Below, in pieces: positions 6,681-10,093 of a stretch of DNA of 10,093 bases. Below the pieces are notes generated by a model that ran no database searches, was not told the origin of the DNA, and saw only the letters and a list, made by a program, of their open reading frames with translations. The stretch is from an uncultured Methylophilaceae bacterium. GTDB lineage: Bacteria > Pseudomonadota > Gammaproteobacteria > Burkholderiales > Methylophilaceae. A program made the position numbers and the translations under genes. The stretch is from positions 1-10,093 of the forward strand of contig CALKDJ010000115.1 in assembly GCA_938084195.1 (NCBI GenBank). Direction: 5' to 3'. Each line of letters begins with the position of its first letter. The first letter of the stretch is position 1.

Positions 6681-7592
6681 ATGGCTGTTAAGCACTTTCT
6701 TGAATTTAATAACTTAACTTCCTCAGAGTTAGAGACTATTTTTGAAAAAACAAAATGGATCAAATCAAAATACAAAGCCTATGAGAAATATTGGCCACTT
6801 GAGGATAGATCTTTAGTGATGATCTTTGAGAAGGCAAGTACAAGAACAAGACTTTCCTTTGAGGCTGGAATGCATCAATTAGGGGGCAATGCAATATATT
6901 TAAATACCAGAGACTCGCAATTAGGGAGAGGAGAGCCAGTTGAAGATGCGGCGCAAGTTATATCTAGAATGTGCGATGTGGTGATGATTAGGACATTTGA
7001 ACAGGATATTATTGAAAGATTTGCAAATAATTCAAGAGTGCCTGTTATTAATGGCCTTACTAACGAATATCATCCCTGCCAAATATTGGCTGATATTTTT
7101 ACATTTATAGAAAAAAGAGGGTCTATTAAGGGTAAAACTGTTGCGTGGATAGGAGATTCCAATAATGTCTGTAATACCTGGCTTCAAGCTGCTGAATTAT
7201 TAGATTTTAATGTGCATGTATCGACACCTATTGGATATGAAGTAGAGATCGAAAGAGCTGGCCTCCTAGGAAACGATCATTTCGAAGAGTTTAAAGACCC
7301 TATGGATGCAACGAGAGGAGCAGATATAGTGACTACTGATGTTTGGACAAGCATGGGATTTGAAGAGGAAAAGAAAGACAGAATAAGGGACTTTGCAGAT
7401 TGGCAGGTAAATAAAGACATGATGAAATTAGCTAATAAAGATGCAATTTTTATGCATTGTTTACCTGCTCACAGAGGAGAGGAAGTCACGGCAGAGGTTA
7501 TTGATGGGGATCAAAGTGTTGTATGGGAAGAAGCGGAAAATAGGCTTCACGTTCAGAAAGCATTACTTGAATATTTATTGTTAGGAAATTAA
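6681..7592 (+). CDS. argF: Ornithine carbamoyltransferase (anabolic)
   Basis: ArgF joins ornithine and carbamoyl phosphate to give citrulline, the sixth step of arginine synthesis. At 303 residues it has the normal length. The carbamoyl-phosphate motif STRTR is at 53-57, HPCQ at 131-134, the ornithine-binding DVWTSMG loop at 220-226, and the catalytic HCLPAHRGEEV at 259-269 with Cys260. The combination of HPCQ, SMG and HCLP separates it from aspartate carbamoyltransferase and from the acetylornithine-specific variants, although substrate class was judged by motif only. The ATG lies 2 nt after the argD stop. No Shine-Dalgarno is clear, so translation probably couples to argD. The active enzyme is expected to be a trimer with three shared active sites in the cytoplasm. 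Confidence 0.97.
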   Translation: MAVKHFLEFNNLTSSELETIFEKTKWIKSKYKAYEKYWPLEDRSLVMIFEKASTRTRLSFEAGMHQLGGNAIYLNTRDSQLGRGEPVEDAAQVISRMCDVVMIRTFEQDIIERFANNSRVPVINGLTNEYHPCQILADIFTFIEKRGSIKGKTVAWIGDSNNVCNTWLQAAELLDFNVHVSTPIGYEVEIERAGLLGNDHFEEFKDPMDATRGADIVTTDVWTSMGFEEEKKDRIRDFADWQVNKDMMKLANKDAIFMHCLPAHRGEEVTAEVIDGDQSVVWEEAENRLHVQKALLEYLLLGN

Positions 7593-7597
7593 TTTAA

Positions 7598-8815
7598 ATG
7601 ATAAAAGATATTAAAAAAATTGTGCTTGCATACTCAGGAGGCTTGGATACCTCAGTAATTCTTAAATGGCTTCAACAAGAATATGGTTGTGAGGTGGTAA
7701 CCTTTACAGCAGATCTTGGCCAAAAGGAGGAAATAGAACCCGCTAGAGCAAAAGCAACGTCAGCCGGGGTTAAAGAGATATTTATAGAGGATCTAAGAGA
7801 AGAATTTGTAAGAGATTACGTATTTCCTATGTTCAGAGCAAATGCCATTTACGAAGGTGAGTACTTATTAGGAACATCAATTGCAAGACCTTTAATCGCG
7901 AAAAGGCTCGTTGAAATTGCTGATGAGACTGGAAGTAATGCAATATCTCACGGTGCTACAGGAAAAGGAAATGATCAGGTTAGGTTTGAATTGGGAGCCT
8001 ACGCTATTAATCCTGATATAAAGGTTATTGCACCATGGAGAGAATGGGATCTTTTAAGCAGGGAAAAATTACTTAAATTTGCCGAAAAAAATGCCATTCC
8101 TGTTGAGATGAAACATAAATCTGGAGGGAGTCCATATAGTATGGATGCTAATCTCTTGCATATTTCATACGAAGGTAGGCACCTAGAAGATCCAAAGAAT
8201 GCTCCCGAGGAATCTATGTGGAGATGGTCTGTAAGTCCAAAAGATGCACCAGACGAGGCGGAGGAGATCACTATTGGTTTTGAGTGCGGTGACCCTGTGA
8301 ACTTGAATGGGCATAATAAAGCTCCACATGAAATCTTAGAAAGTTTGAATGATTTGGGTGGAAAGCATGGTATTGGAAGATTAGATTTAGTAGAAAATAG
8401 ATATGTTGGGATGAAGGCAAGGGGTTGCTACGAAACTCCTGGAGGTACTATTCTTTTGAGGGCTCATAGAGCCATCGAGTCGTTAACACTTGACAGAGAG
8501 GTTGCCCATCTTAAAGACGATATTATGCCTAGGTATGCTGCATTAATATATAACGGTTATTGGTGGAGCCCAGAGAGAATAGCGTTGCAAAAATTAATTG
8601 ATCATACTCAAATAAATGTGAACGGTTGGGTAAAATTAAGTTTTTATAAGGGAAATATTACAATCGTTGGAAGAGATAGTGATAGTTCCTTGTTTGATCC
8701 AGAGATTGCAACATTCGAGGATGATGATGGTGCTTTTGATCATCAAGATGCTGCCGGATTTATCAAGCTAAATGCCTTAAGATTGAGAATAGCGAATAAA
8801 ATAAAAAATAAATAA
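7598..8815 (+). CDS. argG: Argininosuccinate synthase
   Basis: ArgG condenses citrulline with aspartate, using ATP (to AMP and pyrophosphate), to give argininosuccinate. Only ArgH would then be needed to release arginine, and it is not in the window. The protein is 405 residues, the usual length for the family. The N-terminal ATP pyrophosphatase loop is AYSGGLDTS (11-19), and GATGKGND at 119-126 forms part of the nucleotide and substrate site. Further family stretches include [38 protein letters not shown] and the C-terminal tail [17 protein letters not shown]. The ATG follows argF by 5 nt. AGGAAA (7583-7588) inside the end of argF, 9 nt from the start, is a plausible ribosome site. The gene continues the argD-argF unit and no terminator is seen on either side. 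Confidence 0.98.
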   Translation: MIKDIKKIVLAYSGGLDTSVILKWLQQEYGCEVVTFTADLGQKEEIEPARAKATSAGVKEIFIEDLREEFVRDYVFPMFRANAIYEGEYLLGTSIARPLIAKRLVEIADETGSNAISHGATGKGNDQVRFELGAYAINPDIKVIAPWREWDLLSREKLLKFAEKNAIPVEMKHKSGGSPYSMDANLLHISYEGRHLEDPKNAPEESMWRWSVSPKDAPDEAEEITIGFECGDPVNLNGHNKAPHEILESLNDLGGKHGIGRLDLVENRYVGMKARGCYETPGGTILLRAHRAIESLTLDREVAHLKDDIMPRYAALIYNGYWWSPERIALQKLIDHTQINVNGWVKLSFYKGNITIVGRDSDSSLFDPEIATFEDDDGAFDHQDAAGFIKLNALRLRIANKIKNK

Positions 8816-8819
8816 GGAG
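8814..8819 (+). promoter_or_regulatory. Ribosome binding site of yajQ, overlapping the argG stop codon
   Basis: AAGGAG uses the last two bases of the argG stop TAA (8813-8815) and ends 8 nt before the ATG at 8828. It is the best Shine-Dalgarno in the window, fixes the yajQ start and ties yajQ to the arg transcript. Confidence 0.75.
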
Positions 8820-8827
8820 CTTAAGTT

Positions 8828-9322
8828 ATGCCTTCATTTGATATTTCCTCAAAGGCCAACATGGATAATATTCGAAATGCAGTTGATGTATCCATGAGAA
8901 TGATAATGAATAGATATGATTTTAAAGGGACCTCGGCTAGGGTTGAGCTATTAGAGAAAGAAATGCAAATAGTTTTAAGTGGGGATGCAGAATTTCAAAT
9001 TAATCAAATTAAGGATATTTTGTTCCCAGCTATGGAGAAGAAGGAGCCTGATAGCTCAAAAAGAATGGAAGCAGAAAAAATTGAGTCAGTATCTGGTAAT
9101 AAATCTAGACAAAACCTTATAATCAAAAGTGGCATTGAAATGGATCTTGCAAAAAAGATTATAAAGACAATTAAAGAAGCAAAAATTAAAGTACAAGCCT
9201 CCATCCAAGGTGATGAGTTGAGGGTTAGCGGGGCAAAGCGAGATATCTTGCAAGAATGTATTACTTTAGTAAAGTCAAACCACAAGGACTTTCCATTGCA
9301 TTTTGGTAATTTTAGAGATTAA
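8828..9322 (+). CDS. yajQ: YajQ family nucleotide/cyclic-di-GMP-binding protein (DUF520)
   Basis: YajQ proteins are small cytoplasmic proteins that bind nucleotides or nucleic acid; some relatives bind cyclic-di-GMP and act with a transcription factor. No enzymatic role is established. At 164 residues the protein has the family length and starts with the signature MPSFDISS, followed by IRNAVD and the RYDFKGT motif. The second half has KVQASIQGDELRVSGAKRD, and the end, FPLHFGNFRD, is the typical C-terminus. The family fold has two related alpha/beta halves, which fits the layout here. It lies 12 nt after argG and only 6 nt before leuC, in the same frame as leuC, so it seems to be a passenger in an amino-acid operon. 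Whether it senses cyclic-di-GMP here cannot be told. Confidence 0.95.
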   Translation: MPSFDISSKANMDNIRNAVDVSMRMIMNRYDFKGTSARVELLEKEMQIVLSGDAEFQINQIKDILFPAMEKKEPDSSKRMEAEKIESVSGNKSRQNLIIKSGIEMDLAKKIIKTIKEAKIKVQASIQGDELRVSGAKRDILQECITLVKSNHKDFPLHFGNFRD

Positions 9323-9328
9323 TGTGTG

Positions 9329-10093
9329 ATGTCAGAAAACCTATACGAAAAGATATTTAAAAGACACATTATTCGAGAGGATAATGATACCTTTTTAATT
9401 TATATAGACCGTCACCTCATTCATGAAGTAACCAGTCCACAAGCATTTGAGGGTCTAAGAAATGCAAAAAGGTCAATCTGGCGTTCAAATTCAATTTTAG
9501 CTGTACCTGATCATAATGTCCCCACAACAGATAGACAGATAGGAATTACGGATCCTGTCTCTAAGATTCAAGTAGATACCTTGGATAATAATTGTGATGA
9601 ATTTAAATTGACGCAATTTAAGATGAATGATCAGCGCCAAGGCATAGTTCATGTTATTGGACCTGAACAAGGTTCAACTTTACCAGGGATGACCATAGTA
9701 TGTGGAGATTCGCATACAAGTACTCATGGGGCCTTTGGAGCTCTAGCAATGGGTATAGGTACCTCGGAGGTCGAACACGTTCTTGCTACCCAATGTTTGA
9801 TTGTAAAGAAATTAAAGACTATGCAAATCAATGTCAATGGTGAGGTTGGTGATTGTATAACAGCAAAAGATATCGCACTTCATATTATTGGTAAAATCGG
9901 TACTGCTGGAGGAACAGGTCATGCAATTGAATTTTCAGGCTCTGTCATTGATGATCTAAGTATGGAAGGAAGAATGACCTTATGTAATATGGCTATCGAG
10001 GCCGGATCTAGGGCAGGGTTGGTTGGGGTTGATGAAAAAACAATTAACTACCTAAAGGACAGGCCTTTTGCCCCGAAGGGTGCCATGTGGGAT
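9329..10093 (+). CDS. leuC: 3-isopropylmalate dehydratase large subunit, N-terminal 255 residues, cut by window edge
   Basis: LeuC with LeuD isomerises 2-isopropylmalate to 3-isopropylmalate in leucine synthesis, using a [4Fe-4S] cluster. From the ATG at 9329 the frame is open for 255 codons to the right edge, a little over half of the usual length of about 470. The N-terminus ([36 protein letters not shown]) and the aconitase-family signature GDSHTSTHG at 126-134, then [13 protein letters not shown], identify it clearly. [18 protein letters not shown] is also diagnostic. The three cluster cysteines lie beyond the edge. A GTG sits directly before the ATG in the same frame, and the first residues fit LeuC equally from either. 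No good Shine-Dalgarno is present, so coupling to yajQ, whose stop is 6 nt upstream, is likely. Confidence 0.97.
   Translation, partial: MSENLYEKIFKRHIIREDNDTFLIYIDRHLIHEVTSPQAFEGLRNAKRSIWRSNSILAVPDHNVPTTDRQIGITDPVSKIQVDTLDNNCDEFKLTQFKMNDQRQGIVHVIGPEQGSTLPGMTIVCGDSHTSTHGAFGALAMGIGTSEVEHVLATQCLIVKKLKTMQINVNGEVGDCITAKDIALHIIGKIGTAGGTGHAIEFSGSVIDDLSMEGRMTLCNMAIEAGSRAGLVGVDEKTINYLKDRPFAPKGAMWD

Noticed and set aside
7999..8271. Minus-strand open frame inside argG
   Set aside because: Shadow of a strongly conserved enzyme.
9004..9285. Minus-strand open frame inside yajQ
   Set aside because: Shadow of a conserved gene; the hydrophobic look comes from reverse-reading of an AT-rich charged region.
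9322..9360. Twelve-codon frame whose ATG overlaps the yajQ stop (TAATG)
   Set aside because: It overlaps the leuC start out of frame. It has no Leu codons and no following hairpin, so a leucine leader peptide is not supported.

Overview
The window is an AT-rich, densely packed bacterial chromosome segment with short intergenic gaps and no mobile elements, RNA genes or CRISPR. The gene content is proteobacterial: Acs, a NarL-type two-component pair with a LapD/MoxY-like sensor domain, ArgD-ArgF-ArgG, YajQ and LeuC. The low GC, compact layout, argD-argF-argG order and MoxY-like kinase would fit a streamlined aquatic betaproteobacterium such as the Methylophilales (OM43-type). That placement is inference from recall; no search was run.

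Layout. (1) Positions 1-1373, minus strand: the first 457 residues of acetyl-CoA synthetase, cut by the left edge. (2) Positions 1374-1555: a divergent intergenic region with a long imperfect palindrome over a TATAAT box. (3) Positions 1556-3911, plus: a membrane histidine kinase and its LuxR/NarL-type response regulator, 7 nt apart. (4) Positions 3897-4754, minus: an EamA/DMT-family transporter whose 3' end overlaps the regulator gene by 15 nt. (5) Positions 4755-4850: a second divergent intergenic region with another palindrome, sharing an 11-bp word with the first. (6) Positions 4851-5432, plus: a small polytopic membrane protein resembling the membrane part of PuuD (urate hydroxylase), followed by a strong terminator-like hairpin. 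(7) Positions 5485-10093, plus: argD, argF, argG, yajQ and leuC (cut by the right edge), with gaps of 2-12 nt, probably one transcript.

How the genes fit together. ArgD, ArgF and ArgG carry out three steps of arginine synthesis (N-acetylornithine, citrulline, argininosuccinate). LeuC is the large subunit of isopropylmalate isomerase, and leuD would be expected beyond the right edge. The kinase-regulator pair diverges from acs and may control it, themselves, or one-carbon/acetate metabolism.

No clearly undescribed system is visible. The best leads are regulatory: the two palindromes with their shared word, and the terminator hairpin lying 10 nt before the argD start with a competing upstream pairing.
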